Source: Alphaproteobacteria bacterium (GTDB taxonomy: Bacteria; Pseudomonadota; Alphaproteobacteria; Sphingomonadales; Sphingomonadaceae). Taken from it: a DNA stretch of 17,373 nt. The notes under the pieces are model-generated. The model saw only the letters and a program-made list of their open reading frames with translations, made no database searches and was not told where the DNA came from. Positions 7,677 through 15,198 of the stretch are shown piece after piece; position 1 is the stretch's first letter; every line of letters begins with the position of its first letter. The stretch is from NCBI GenBank assembly GCA_018970965.1, contig JAGWVG010000008.1, positions 1-17,373 of the forward strand, given 5' to 3'. Position numbers and translations under genes: made by a program.

Positions 7677-9211
7677 GCGCGCCTGCGCTGACACCTGATC
7701 CTGCAGCGGGCTGGTGGACCAAGCCAGCCCTGCTGATGGCCCTTATCCTCCTGTCTGGGGCGCCGCTTTGGTGGCCTGGCATTCCGCCACTTACTGATCT
7801 GCTGGGCCATATGGGGCGCTATGCTGTGCAGTTAGATGCCGGGCACTCGCCGCATCTGGCGCGCTGGTATAATTTTGAGTGGCACTGGATTGGGAATTTA
7901 GGTGTTGATCTGCTTGTGCAGGTGTTCGGGCCATTTTTTGGGGTCGAAGTAGCGACTAAGCTAGTTGCAATTCTCATCCCTATGCTCACGGTCGCGGGCT
8001 TCCTCGCGGTCGCGCGCGAAGTGCATGGTCAGGTGCCGCCCACGGCCTTTTTCGCGCTTGCTTTGGCCTATAGCTACCCATTTCTCTGGGGTTTTGTGAA
8101 TTTTACTCTGTCGATGGCACTGGCCTTTCTGGCCTTTGCGTTTTGGCTGCGGTTGGGCCGATTGGGGCGCTTGCGTCTGCGCTTTGCGCTGTTTCTGCCG
8201 CTGTCGCTGCTGCTTTGGACCGCGCACATGTACGGCTGGGCAACGTTAGCTGTGTTGGCGGCCAGTGCCGAGCTAACGCAAAACAACATCTTCTCACGCC
8301 AATGGGCGCGCGCATTGTGGTCGACTGCGCGGCGCTGTGCATGTCTTTTGCCGCCGCTGGTTCCCATGGCTCTCCAATTCAGCGCCGGGGGCGCGGGCGG
8401 GCAGCCTTGGGGCCGTGTCTGGTTTAATGTGGATCTGAAATCGCGTTGGGTTTTGAGCATATTTCGGGATCGTTGGGAGTGGTTTGATACAGCCAGCCTT
8501 GGTCTTTTGGCGGCTGTGCTTGCGGTTGCCCTTGTGCGCAAAGCTGCCCTGGCGCGGCCGCTGGTTCTGGCAGCATCTCTCCTCTTGGGTCTTTATCTGC
8601 TCATTCCGCATAGTCTTTTGGGGTCCGCTTATGCCGATATGCGTCTTGCCCCTTATGGTCTGGCGGTTGCTCTGCTTGCGATTGGGCAGCCCCGAGGCCG
8701 GGCAGGTCTTTGGGCAGGTGCTGCCCTGGCTTTTTTCGGCCTTCGGTTAATGGGTACGGCGCTAAGCGCCTATGATTATGACCAAAGCTATCGCCAGGAA
8801 TTGGCGGCGCTGGATCACCTTCCGATGGGCGCACGCTTGCTGTCTCTTGTTGGTCGGCCCTGCCATGAAGATTGGTCGGTGCATCGGCTCGATCATCTGC
8901 CAAGCGTGGCGCTGGTTCGCAGGCACGCATTTGCCAATGATCAGTGGGATGCCCAAGGCGCTCAACTGATTTCCGTGCGCTATGGGGCGGCAGGGCTGTT
9001 CCAAAGCGATCCCAGCCAATTTGTGGTGCAGCCACGCTGCGCACGAAGAGAACGCCGGGCTTTTCCAGATGCCATCGCCCAGTTCCCGCGGGATGCCTTT
9101 GATTATGTCTGGATTATCCAGCAGCCCGACACTCCGGTGGAAATGGAGGGCCTCCAGCGCATCTGGCAAAATGGCCGAAGTGCGCTCTACCGTGTCGTCA
9201 GGACAAAATAG
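7673..9211 (+). CDS. Polytopic membrane protein, GT-C glycosyltransferase-like
   Basis: A 512-residue inner-membrane protein that I cannot place in a named family. It has about ten hydrophobic segments over residues 18-370 and a soluble C-terminal part (about 375-512). The loop after the first helix contains [10 protein letters not shown] (41-50), an acidic-plus-histidine motif in the position where GT-C enzymes carry their catalytic Asp/Glu. The C-terminal part holds two cysteines (GRPCHEDW and QPRCARRE) that could form a periplasmic disulphide. The TTG at 7673 overlaps the argG TGA (TTGA), and GGGGG lies a few bases upstream. The next methionine, at 7736, would cut into the first helix. It faces a methyltransferase / GT2 / GtrA operon tail to tail, overlapping by 14 bases. 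Periplasmic glycan transfer is plausible from topology and neighbours; sequence alone does not prove it. Confidence 0.72.
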   Translation: MSAPALTPDPAAGWWTKPALLMALILLSGAPLWWPGIPPLTDLLGHMGRYAVQLDAGHSPHLARWYNFEWHWIGNLGVDLLVQVFGPFFGVEVATKLVAILIPMLTVAGFLAVAREVHGQVPPTAFFALALAYSYPFLWGFVNFTLSMALAFLAFAFWLRLGRLGRLRLRFALFLPLSLLLWTAHMYGWATLAVLAASAELTQNNIFSRQWARALWSTARRCACLLPPLVPMALQFSAGGAGGQPWGRVWFNVDLKSRWVLSIFRDRWEWFDTASLGLLAAVLAVALVRKAALARPLVLAASLLLGLYLLIPHSLLGSAYADMRLAPYGLAVALLAIGQPRGRAGLWAGAALAFFGLRLMGTALSAYDYDQSYRQELAALDHLPMGARLLSLVGRPCHEDWSVHRLDHLPSVALVRRHAFANDQWDAQGAQLISVRYGAAGLFQSDPSQFVVQPRCARRERRAFPDAIAQFPRDAFDYVWIIQQPDTPVEMEGLQRIWQNGRSALYRVVRTK

Positions 9212-9920
9212 CCACCAGCGAGACGCCTGCGGGCAATGGAACGCGGCCGACCAAATGACGTTCAAGCCCGAACACACGGGTCAACAGTGCATTGATGGCT
9301 GGCGAGGGCATTTGATCATCGCTGGTCTTCTTGCCCATTGCCTTGCCAATGATCCGCGCGGCAGCGGCCACTGGGAAGAGCAAGCTGTTGAAATGGTTGA
9401 GCAACTCAATCTTCAGACCTGCTTGCTGTGCGACCTTGGCTAAGCCGGGTTTTGTGTAGCGGCGGTGGTGGTGGTGCGCGACATCGTGCGCGCTCCACAT
9501 CCAAGGATTGGCTGGGACAGTAAGCAGAATTTTACCGCCGGGTTTCAACTTGTGCTTGATATGCGTCAGCGAGGCCAAATCATCGCCGATATGTTCCAGC
9601 ACATCGAGCAAGGCGATCATATCATAGCTGCCATCGGCAATGCCGGTCAGCTCAGGAAGCGGGGCTGTCAGGATGGGCCGGCCCAAACGCTGTTCAGCAA
9701 GCGCGCGTGCGCCTTCGTCAATTTCAATAGCGTCGACCTGTCCAAAGCGACCCAGCATGTCGAAATTATGGCCCGTGCCGCAGCCAATTTCGAGGATTTT
9801 GGCGGATTTTCCGAGATTGATGTGGGTTGCAATCAGGCCACTTAAAATGCGGCGCCGGGCAACATACCACCAATGCGTGGCGTCATGTTGCGCCATCCGG
9901 TCATAAACGTCGCGATCCAT
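9198..9920 (-). CDS. Class I SAM-dependent methyltransferase
   Basis: A 240-residue methyltransferase. Motif I ILEIGCGTGHN (42-52) binds S-adenosylmethionine, DAIEID (63-68) supplies the acidic strand-2 end, LLDVLEHI (104-111) is motif IV-like, and KPGGKILLTVP (126-136) completes the Rossmann core. The N-terminal THWWYVARR block and the AHHHHRRYT block (148-156) are hallmarks of a subgroup that commonly sits beside GtrB-like glycosyltransferases; this is from memory of gene neighbourhoods. The region after 170 (NHFNSLLFPVAAAARIIGKA) is hydrophobic and may attach to the membrane. It is the last gene of the gtrA-GT2 operon: its ATG is one base beyond the GT2 stop. Likely substrates are a lipid-linked sugar or the polyprenyl carrier, by inference. 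Confidence 0.88.
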   Translation of the reverse strand: MDRDVYDRMAQHDATHWWYVARRRILSGLIATHINLGKSAKILEIGCGTGHNFDMLGRFGQVDAIEIDEGARALAEQRLGRPILTAPLPELTGIADGSYDMIALLDVLEHIGDDLASLTHIKHKLKPGGKILLTVPANPWMWSAHDVAHHHHRRYTKPGLAKVAQQAGLKIELLNHFNSLLFPVAAAARIIGKAMGKKTSDDQMPSPAINALLTRVFGLERHLVGRVPLPAGVSLVAILS

Positions 9921-9921
9921 C

Positions 9922-10917
9922 TTACTTCTTTCCCGCCGTCCCGGTCAGCTCATCATCCGACAGGCCAATGCTGTCGCGCACGATGTAAAGCGGGCGTTGT
10001 TTGGTTTCCATCATGATGCGGCCAACATATTCGCCCAATATGCCCAGCGACAAAAGCTGCAAGCCACCGAAAAACAGCACGGCCACCATCAGGGATGCAT
10101 AACCCGCAACAGCAATGCCAAAAATCAACACCTTGGTGATGATGAACAGGGCGTAGAGGAAGGAGAGGGCCGCCACGCATGCGCCAACATAGGTCCAAAT
10201 TCTAAGGGGCGCTGTGGAGGAAGATGTGATGCCATCCAGCGCCAGCGTCCAAAGCTTCCAAGGGCGGAACTTCGTGGTCCCCAACATCCGTTCGGCGCGC
10301 ACATATTCCACAGAGGTCGCCTTAAAGCCGCTCCACGCGAAAAGCCCCTTCATAAAGCGATTACGCTCCGGCAGCGCCCGCAGTACATCGACCACGCGGC
10401 GATCCAGCAAACGAAAATCTCCGGCATGATCGGGGATTTTGTCGGAGCTCAGCATATTATGGATTTTATAATAGAGGTCTGCTGACCATCTTTTGGCCAA
10501 GCTGTCCGTCGTGCGATCCTTGCGCACACCATAGACCATATCATAGCCTGCGCGCCATTTGGCGATCATATCGGCCAACACTTCGGGTGGATCTTGCAAA
10601 TCCACATCCATCGGCACAACCGCAGCACCGCGGGCATGGTCCAGCCCAGCGGAAAGCGCGGCCTCTTTGCCAAAGTTGCGCGAAAGAGAAATGGCGCGGA
10701 CATTGCGGTTTGCCACATGTGCAGCCGCGATGGCCGCCATGCTCTGATCGGTGCTGCCATCATCAATGAAGAGAATTTCGTAAGACTGCGCTGCCGGATC
10801 AGTCAAAGCGGCGATCACCGCACTCACGCGGCGCACAAAATCAGGAATGGCGTCTTCCTCATCCTTCACCGGCACGATGATGGATAAAATGGGGGGCACA
10901 CCTGCGGTCATGTTCAT
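9922..10917 (-). CDS. GT2 polyprenyl-phosphate glycosyltransferase (GtrB/ArnC-like)
   Basis: A 331-residue family 2 glycosyltransferase with a C-terminal membrane anchor. It should transfer a sugar from a nucleotide donor to polyprenyl phosphate on the cytoplasmic face. Visible motifs: SIIVPVKDEED (12-22), IDDGSTD (51-57), the metal-binding PMDVDLQDPPE (102-112) and the GtrB/ArnC-type ERMLGTTKFRPWKLW (209-223), followed by two hydrophobic segments (about 240-262 and 268-295). I chose the ATG at 10917, preceded by TTGAGATCG; ATG 10911 and TTG 10926 are alternatives. It lies 43 bases after the gtrA stop and one base before the methyltransferase start, so the three form an operon. The sugar cannot be identified. 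DPM1-type mannosyltransferase is the nearest functional alternative. Confidence 0.9.
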   Translation of the reverse strand: MNMTAGVPPILSIIVPVKDEEDAIPDFVRRVSAVIAALTDPAAQSYEILFIDDGSTDQSMAAIAAAHVANRNVRAISLSRNFGKEAALSAGLDHARGAAVVPMDVDLQDPPEVLADMIAKWRAGYDMVYGVRKDRTTDSLAKRWSADLYYKIHNMLSSDKIPDHAGDFRLLDRRVVDVLRALPERNRFMKGLFAWSGFKATSVEYVRAERMLGTTKFRPWKLWTLALDGITSSSTAPLRIWTYVGACVAALSFLYALFIITKVLIFGIAVAGYASLMVAVLFFGGLQLLSLGILGEYVGRIMMETKQRPLYIVRDSIGLSDDELTGTAGKK

Positions 10918-10960
10918 CGATCTCAAAACCCTGTTTGGGGCTCGGATAGCAGAGACTTGG

Positions 10961-11371
10961 TCATCCGAATACCCAGCGACGGTTGAGCGTGAAAGTCAGG
11001 ACTGGCGTGACAAAAACAATGGGCAAAATAGGCCACCAAGTGGGGCCACCCAATTGCTTCACCAACAACCAGACGAAAAACTGGTTGGCGCCAAAGCCCA
11101 AGCCGTTGGTCAATAAGAACCGCACAGAACGGATGTGGACGTTGTCGCGCGCGCCATGCCCGCGAAAGCTGACCCGACTGTGTGAGATATAGCCAATGCC
11201 CGTGAACACGACGTAAACGAGCGTGAGCGACACCATCGGGTCGACATGAAGCACATCGGCAATCGCCCAATAGCTGCCCGCCACACACAAAGTCAGCGCC
11301 AGCCCGACAATGCCGAACCGGATGACTTGCCACAGAATTTGAGCCTTCTCGTGTGTGCTTTGCTTGGTCAC
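10961..11371 (-). CDS. GtrA family membrane protein
   Basis: A 136-residue protein with four hydrophobic segments, the length and topology of GtrA. GtrA proteins are proposed to flip polyprenyl-phosphate sugars made by GtrB, feeding a periplasmic transferase. The family ends show clearly: QVIRFGIVGLALTL near the N-terminus and TFTLNRRWVFG at the C-terminus, where the NRRWxF ending is diagnostic. The GTG at 11371 is preceded by AAGAAGG seven bases upstream. Upstream ATGs in frame (to 11530) would add non-conserved sequence and run into the divergent gene. It is the first gene of a three-gene operon and is divergent from the GT-C-like gene at 11423, with 51 bases between the starts. Confidence 0.85.
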   Translation of the reverse strand: MTKQSTHEKAQILWQVIRFGIVGLALTLCVAGSYWAIADVLHVDPMVSLTLVYVVFTGIGYISHSRVSFRGHGARDNVHIRSVRFLLTNGLGFGANQFFVWLLVKQLGGPTWWPILPIVFVTPVLTFTLNRRWVFG

Positions 11372-11422
11372 AATTGGCCTTCTTGCCCTTTCGCGCAGAG
11401 CCTTTAAGGCTCTTGGGCAGAC

Positions 11423-13198
11423 ATGCAAACGCCCAATCGATCTTTTGAAACACATTGGTTGCGCAGCCTGGTAGGACTGTGGCTGGTGTTGGCAGCTGTG
11501 ATGCTGGCCTATCGCTGGCAGAACATTCATTTCCTTATCTTGGCGGATACCGATGATAATCTGCGTTTGGCGCAGGTGAAGGCATGGTTAGGCGGCCAAA
11601 ACTGGTATGATCTGCGCCAGTATAAGCTCGATCCTCCCGGCGGGGCTGACATCCACTGGTCGCGCCTTCCCGACTTACCTATTGCTGCGATTATAACTTT
11701 TCTGTCGCCTTTTCTCGGCACATTAATGGCAGAAAAGGCGGCAATTGGGCTGGCACCCTTGCTGCCATTGGGGCTGGCGCTCTGGGCTCTCGGCCTCACG
11801 GCTCGGCGCCTTGTCCATCCTCTGGCATGGCTGTTTGCCACTGGCCTGCTGGTCTGTGCGCCTTCGGCCATGGGCATGTTTTTGCCAATGCGCATCGACC
11901 ATCATGGCTGGCAATTGGCCTTTCTCGCACTGGCGTTGGCGGGCCTTGCAGATCCACAGCGGCGACGCGGCGGGCTGACCACAGGTGTGGTGACCGCACT
12001 CTCGGTCTCTGTCGGTTTGGAAATGCTGCCTTATCTTGCGCTTTGTGGCGGCCTTATTGGTCTGCGCTGGGTGGTGGACGAGGGGCAGGCGCTCCGTCTC
12101 AGGGCTTATGCAGCCGCCCTCGGCTTGGAGGCTGGGCTTGGCTATCTCGTCTTTGCTTCTTACGCCAATCGCGCGCCGCGCTGCGATGCGCTGACGCCTG
12201 TCTGGCTATCCACGTTCGTGCTGGCGGGTGCGCTGATGCTGGCCCTCAGCTTTCTTCGCGCACGTGCCTGGACGGTGCGGCTGGTGACAGGCGCCCTTGC
12301 TGGGGGCGCGGTTGCCGCCTTCTTCGCGCTCGCTTGGCCGCAATGTTTGGCGCGGCCAGAAGGCATTTCCGATACCCTGTACCGCTTGTGGTTCGTCAAC
12401 ATCATGGAAGTTCGCCCGCTTTATGCGCATGGATTGAAGACTGCGCTGCCAGCGGCCGCTTTGCCCAGCATTGGTCTTGTGGGTGCGCTCTGGGCCTGTG
12501 GGCGCGCACAGGGCGCCGCGCGCGTGCTTTGGCTGCAATTTGTGGCGCTGGGGCTGATGTCTTTTGCAATGCTGTTCTGGCAGTTCCGCGCGGCGCCGGC
12601 GGCGCAAATACTGGCACTGCCGGGGGCGACTGCTTTGGCGTGGATCATTTTGCCTCGATTGGCGCGCAGTCGGGCACTGGCGGTTCGACTTGTGGGCCTG
12701 CCGGCTGCAGCGCTGATGGTTACCGGCTTAATCGTGCATCCTTTATTGGCTGTGATGCCAGATAAAGTCAGCACCAGCCCAGCGCGTGTGAAGGCGCGGC
12801 AGGCGTCTGCCGCCTGCACCACGCTCAGCGCCCTGCGGCCCATTGCCCAGCAACCGCCGGGCATTGTGTTCACCTTTGTCGATTTGTCGCCGAGGTTGAT
12901 TGCAATGACACCGCATAAAGCCATTGCAGGCCCATATCACCGCAATGGCGATGCAATTTTGGATGTGTTTCATGTTTTTCGCGGCACGCCAGATGCCGCA
13001 CGGCAGATTATGGCTCGCCACGGCGCGACCTATCTGCTCATCTGCCCAAATATGGCAGAAGGCGGCAATCACCGTCGTGCAGCCCCCAAGGGCTTTTTAG
13101 CGCAGCTTGAGAAAGGACAAGTTCCCGCATGGCTGACGCCTGTGGACTTGCCGGCTAAATCCCCCTTAAAAATGTGGAAGATTACGCCTGCCCCTTAA
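11423..13198 (+). CDS. Polytopic membrane protein, GT-C / oligosaccharyltransferase-like
   Basis: A 591-residue protein with about a dozen hydrophobic segments (18-440) and a C-terminal soluble domain of about 140 residues. The first loop holds ADTDDNLRLAQVKAWLGG (41-58) and then HWSRLPDLP (78-86). A later loop holds MRIDHHGWQL (156-165). Paired acidic motifs in early external loops, followed by many helices and a soluble tail, are the architecture of GT-C enzymes such as STT3/AglB/PglB, but I do not see the WWDxG motif of true oligosaccharyltransferases. The tail has three cysteines, including SAACTT and LICPNM. It starts 51 bases from the divergent gtrA operon, so shared regulation is likely, and stops just before the 3' end of the opposing ssrA. 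Membrane topology is certain; enzymatic role is inferred. Confidence 0.75.
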   Translation: MQTPNRSFETHWLRSLVGLWLVLAAVMLAYRWQNIHFLILADTDDNLRLAQVKAWLGGQNWYDLRQYKLDPPGGADIHWSRLPDLPIAAIITFLSPFLGTLMAEKAAIGLAPLLPLGLALWALGLTARRLVHPLAWLFATGLLVCAPSAMGMFLPMRIDHHGWQLAFLALALAGLADPQRRRGGLTTGVVTALSVSVGLEMLPYLALCGGLIGLRWVVDEGQALRLRAYAAALGLEAGLGYLVFASYANRAPRCDALTPVWLSTFVLAGALMLALSFLRARAWTVRLVTGALAGGAVAAFFALAWPQCLARPEGISDTLYRLWFVNIMEVRPLYAHGLKTALPAAALPSIGLVGALWACGRAQGAARVLWLQFVALGLMSFAMLFWQFRAAPAAQILALPGATALAWIILPRLARSRALAVRLVGLPAAALMVTGLIVHPLLAVMPDKVSTSPARVKARQASAACTTLSALRPIAQQPPGIVFTFVDLSPRLIAMTPHKAIAGPYHRNGDAILDVFHVFRGTPDAARQIMARHGATYLLICPNMAEGGNHRRAAPKGFLAQLEKGQVPAWLTPVDLPAKSPLKMWKITPAP

Positions 13199-13204
13199 GC
13201 CGGT

Positions 13205-13571
13205 ATGCTCTTGGTCTCTCGGTGAGGTGGGGGTTTCTGTTGCCCGGCACCCCCGGGCCGCTGGTTTCTGCTTCTGTTGCCCGGCGCAGTCCGTGCCGCG
13301 TTCTATTTGGGTAACTTTAAGCCACGAAGGCCCTTAGTTACGCAGCCAGAGCAAGTGCTTCGTTATCGTTGGCACTTATAGGTTTTGAACGGTTTTACGG
13401 CGCATTCAGGCCGAGCGAAAACACCGTCTTTCAATACACGTCGATCCTAGTTCGGCCCCATCAGAGACCCCGATTGCACGGGGATTATGGTGGAGCCGCC
13501 GGGTACCGCCCCCGGGTCCGCTGCATCTATTACACGGCACAATTTATCGCCATAGCTGGGCGAACCCAGCC
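13205..13571 (-). ncRNA. ssrA: Transfer-messenger RNA, permuted two-piece alphaproteobacterial type
   Basis: Rescues stalled ribosomes. On the minus strand the acceptor piece comes first: a GCTGGG-TTCG-CCCAGC hairpin near 13570-13555, then a T-stem CCGGG/CCCGG, acceptor strand CGGCTCC, discriminator A and CCA ending at 13488. After a 28-base spacer that itself folds (CCCCG/CGGGG), the coding piece begins at 13459 with GGGGCCG, which pairs with CGGCTCC and includes the G3-U70 wobble that specifies alanine. The coding piece carries GATCGACG, the tag reading frame, and then pseudoknot material with two 14-base copies of GCCGGGCAACAGAA. Ends near 13205 and 13571 are estimates; the 5' limit fits the promoter at 13577-13605. 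The T-loop (GGCGGTA) is not the usual TTCGANN. No intrinsic terminator is obvious. Confidence 0.93.
13338..13373 (-). other. tmRNA proteolysis-tag reading frame (ANDNEALALAA, stop)
   Basis: Reading from the resume codon GCC at 13373 down to TAA at 13338 gives ANDNEALALAA. With the alanine carried by the tmRNA itself, the added tag would be A-ANDNEALALAA. The ANDN start is the SspB-binding style of alphaproteobacterial tags, and the hydrophobic LAA end is the ClpXP degron. Confidence 0.93.
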
Positions 13572-13576
13572 CTTTG

Positions 13577-13605
13577 GATATAGGCAGCCTGCACGGATAT
13601 TCCAA
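13577..13605 (-). promoter_or_regulatory. Promoter of ssrA
   Basis: On the minus strand TTGGAA (13605-13600) and TATATC (13582-13577) are separated by exactly 17 bases. A start six or seven bases later falls at the GGGCTGGG of the first acceptor-piece hairpin, which makes this the best-supported promoter in the window. Confidence 0.6.
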
Positions 13606-13691
13606 GCCCATGGCAGCAAGGTGCTACGATTTCTGGAAAACTCTTTGCAGCAGGCCTTGTTCTAATCTCTACTTGCCACTAGGGTGATTAA

Positions 13692-14120
13692 ATGCTCACT
13701 CAACGCTCTCGATATGGCCTGCGCGCCATGCTGCTTTTAGCGCGAGAGCCTGCCGGCGCGGCGCCGGTGCCCATGAGCCGTATTGCCCAAGAAGGCGTAA
13801 TTCCGCGCAAGTTTCTGGAAATCATCTTGGCAGATCTGAAAAAGGCCAAGCTGGTGGTCAGCACTCGGGGCAAGCAGGGCGGCTTCCATTTGGCACGCCC
13901 CGCCAGTCTGATTTCTTTTGGCGATATCATCCGCGTGATTGAAGGGCCCTTGGCGCTCGTCCCCTGCGTTAGCCGAACGGCGTATAAGCGCTGCAAGGAC
14001 TGCCGCGATGAAGAGACGTGCGAAATCCGCCGTGCGATGATGATCGTGCGTGATGATACGGCACGCATTCTTGATGGCACCAGCCTTGCGGCCGCCGTCG
14101 TTGGGGATTTTACAGTCTAA
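13692..14120 (+). CDS. Rrf2 family transcriptional regulator with four-cysteine cluster motif
   Basis: A 142-residue DNA-binding regulator with the Rrf2 winged helix-turn-helix: LTQRSRYGLRAMLLLA (2-17) and then SRIAQEGVIPRKFLEIILADL (29-49), RGKQGGFHLA wing (59-68). Four cysteines follow at 92, 101, 104 and 110 (CX8CX2CX5C), in the loop where IscR, NsrR and RsrR bind iron-sulphur clusters, though the spacing differs from IscR's CX5CX5C. It may therefore sense Fe-S status, redox or nitric oxide; a thiol or zinc site cannot be excluded. AGGGTG lies upstream of the ATG. It stands alone between the divergent ssrA and a convergent acetyltransferase six bases away, so its targets are not indicated by context. 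Confidence 0.9.
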   Translation: MLTQRSRYGLRAMLLLAREPAGAAPVPMSRIAQEGVIPRKFLEIILADLKKAKLVVSTRGKQGGFHLARPASLISFGDIIRVIEGPLALVPCVSRTAYKRCKDCRDEETCEIRRAMMIVRDDTARILDGTSLAAAVVGDFTV

Positions 14121-14126
14121 GGCCGC

Positions 14127-14693
14127 TCAGGCCGCCAGCAGCGGCGCGGCGCACATTCGATTGTCCACCACGTCTTCGGCTTGCGTCAGGTCCAGCTGAT
14201 AGGTGACGGCCAGGACTTCGCCTTGCCGCGCCTTTGATGCGCGGGGCACTGCATGCCCAGTGCGGGCAAATCCCAATTTGCGCAGCACATGGCCTGATGC
14301 GGGGTTGTCAATGAAATGTGCGGCACCCAGCCTTGGTAAGCGCAACGTATGACGCGCCATGGAAACGACGGCGCGTCCCGCTTCGGTCGCAAAGCCGAGG
14401 CCCCAATAGGCTGGAGAAATCCAGAACCCTAGTTCAGTTCCGCTGTCCGCCGTGTTGAGGCCAATGCCGCCAATCAAACGCGGCTTGCCTGCCGTGCGCA
14501 GAAAAATGAGCGCGCGTGGGGTGTCTGGCTGCTGTGGCGCTTCTAAAAATTGGACAGCATCGTCCACGCCATAGGGCCAAGGCACTTGGGTAAGCATCTG
14601 CGCCACTTGCGGATGGGCAATGGCATCGGTCAGCGCAGGGGCGTCATCCGCCCAACCGGGTCTTAATAACAGGCGCTCTGTTCTCGCGAACAT
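14127..14693 (-). CDS. GNAT family N-acetyltransferase (RimJ/RimL-like)
   Basis: A 188-residue acetyl-CoA-dependent acetyltransferase. The N-terminus TERLLLRPGWADDAPAL is the RimJ/RimL subgroup signature. ELGFWISPAYWGLGFATEAG (87-106) is motif A with the Q/RxxGxG/A pyrophosphate loop in the degenerate form GLGFAT. FIDNPASGHVLRKLGF (127-142) is motif B. Members acetylate ribosomal protein N-termini, tRNA wobble bases, antibiotics or small amines; the substrate is not predictable. The ATG at 14693 has AAGGAG nine bases upstream, a strong site. It ends tail to tail with the Rrf2 regulator, with a six-base gap. Confidence 0.88.
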   Translation of the reverse strand: MFARTERLLLRPGWADDAPALTDAIAHPQVAQMLTQVPWPYGVDDAVQFLEAPQQPDTPRALIFLRTAGKPRLIGGIGLNTADSGTELGFWISPAYWGLGFATEAGRAVVSMARHTLRLPRLGAAHFIDNPASGHVLRKLGFARTGHAVPRASKARQGEVLAVTYQLDLTQAEDVVDNRMCAAPLLAA

Positions 14694-14756
14694 CGGGTGT
14701 CTCCTTCAATCACCCCTTTAACCGCCAGATATGACGGCTTGGGGACATGTGCCGGT

Positions 14757-14786
14757 CCCGATGCGCAACCATGTGTTACCATCGGG
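14757..14786. repeat. 7-bp inverted repeat upstream of the GNAT gene
   Basis: CCCGATG (14757-14763) and CATCGGG (14780-14786) form perfect 7-bp arms with a 16-base spacer, 64-93 bases upstream of the acetyltransferase start on the minus strand. It is just downstream of the rpmA terminator in that direction. It may be an operator or a weak hairpin; nothing decides between them. Confidence 0.4.
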
Positions 14787-14810
14787 ATAAAATGGGTGAA
14801 GGGAGAGCAA

Positions 14811-14854
14811 AGAAAAAGGGAGCCGGACCGCCTTGGGGTGGTCCCGTCTCCCTT
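14811..14854 (-). terminator. Intrinsic terminator of the rplU-rpmA operon
   Basis: On the minus strand a long hairpin pairs GGGAG/CTCCC (14818-14822 with 14848-14852) and an 8-bp inner stem (14825-14832 with 14837-14844, one G-U) around a 4-base loop. The U-rich run TTTTTCTTT follows immediately. It lies 61 bases beyond the rpmA stop. Confidence 0.85.
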
Positions 14855-14891
14855 CTTGTCCGTCTAGGCCGGACTGTCGGGCCACCCCAGG

Positions 14892-14913
14892 GGCGACCCG
14901 ATATCGGATCGCC
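14892..14913 (-). repeat. Palindromic hairpin directly after rpmA stop
   Basis: A 22-base near-perfect palindrome centred on GATATC, starting two bases beyond the rpmA stop codon. On the minus strand the single imperfect pair is a G-U wobble, so the transcript folds fully. No U-run follows, so it may protect the mRNA 3' end rather than terminate transcription. Confidence 0.55.
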
Positions 14914-14915
14914 GA

Positions 14916-15185
14916 TTATTCGGCCGCAATTGCCATTGCGTCGACAGATACATATTTGCGGCCTTGGCGGCCGTCATGGAAGCGCACGCGGCCACCCGAG
15001 GTGGCAAACAGCGTGTGATCCTTGCCCAGGCCGACATTCACGCCCGGATAGACGCGTGTGCCGCGCTGACGCACGATGATGTTGCCGGCAACGACAGTTT
15101 CGCCACCGAATTTCTTAACGCCAAGACGACGGCCCGCAGAGTCGCGACCGTTGCGAGACGAACCACCTGCTTTTTTATGTGCCAT
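14916..15185 (-). CDS. rpmA: 50S ribosomal protein L27
   Basis: An 89-residue ribosomal protein whose N-terminal tail reaches the peptidyl transferase centre. [20 protein letters not shown] is the standard bacterial N-terminus, followed by [23 protein letters not shown] and [10 protein letters not shown]. Length is normal. It begins directly with MAHKKAGGS, so there is no cleavable N-terminal extension of the Firmicute type. AAGGAG is ten bases upstream of the ATG. It follows rplU with 13 bases between, the conserved rplU-rpmA operon, and is followed by a hairpin and a strong terminator. Confidence 0.98.
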   Translation of the reverse strand: MAHKKAGGSSRNGRDSAGRRLGVKKFGGETVVAGNIIVRQRGTRVYPGVNVGLGKDHTLFATSGGRVRFHDGRQGRKYVSVDAMAIAAE

Positions 15186-15198
15186 GGTTCAAAACTCC

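Noticed and set aside
11827..12765. 312-codon plus-strand open frame inside the second GT-C-like gene
   Set aside because: Frame-shifted shadow; low-complexity Ala/Cys/Arg/Gly-rich sequence without hydrophobic periodicity, while the host frame shows regular membrane helices.
13369..13665. 98-codon plus-strand open frame between the GT-C-like gene and the Rrf2 gene
   Set aside because: It lies antisense to ssrA; the conserved features there are those of tmRNA on the minus strand.
14121..14143. GGCC-containing short repeat between Rrf2 and GNAT stops as a bidirectional terminator
   Set aside because: The stem is only about four base pairs and no T-run follows on either strand.
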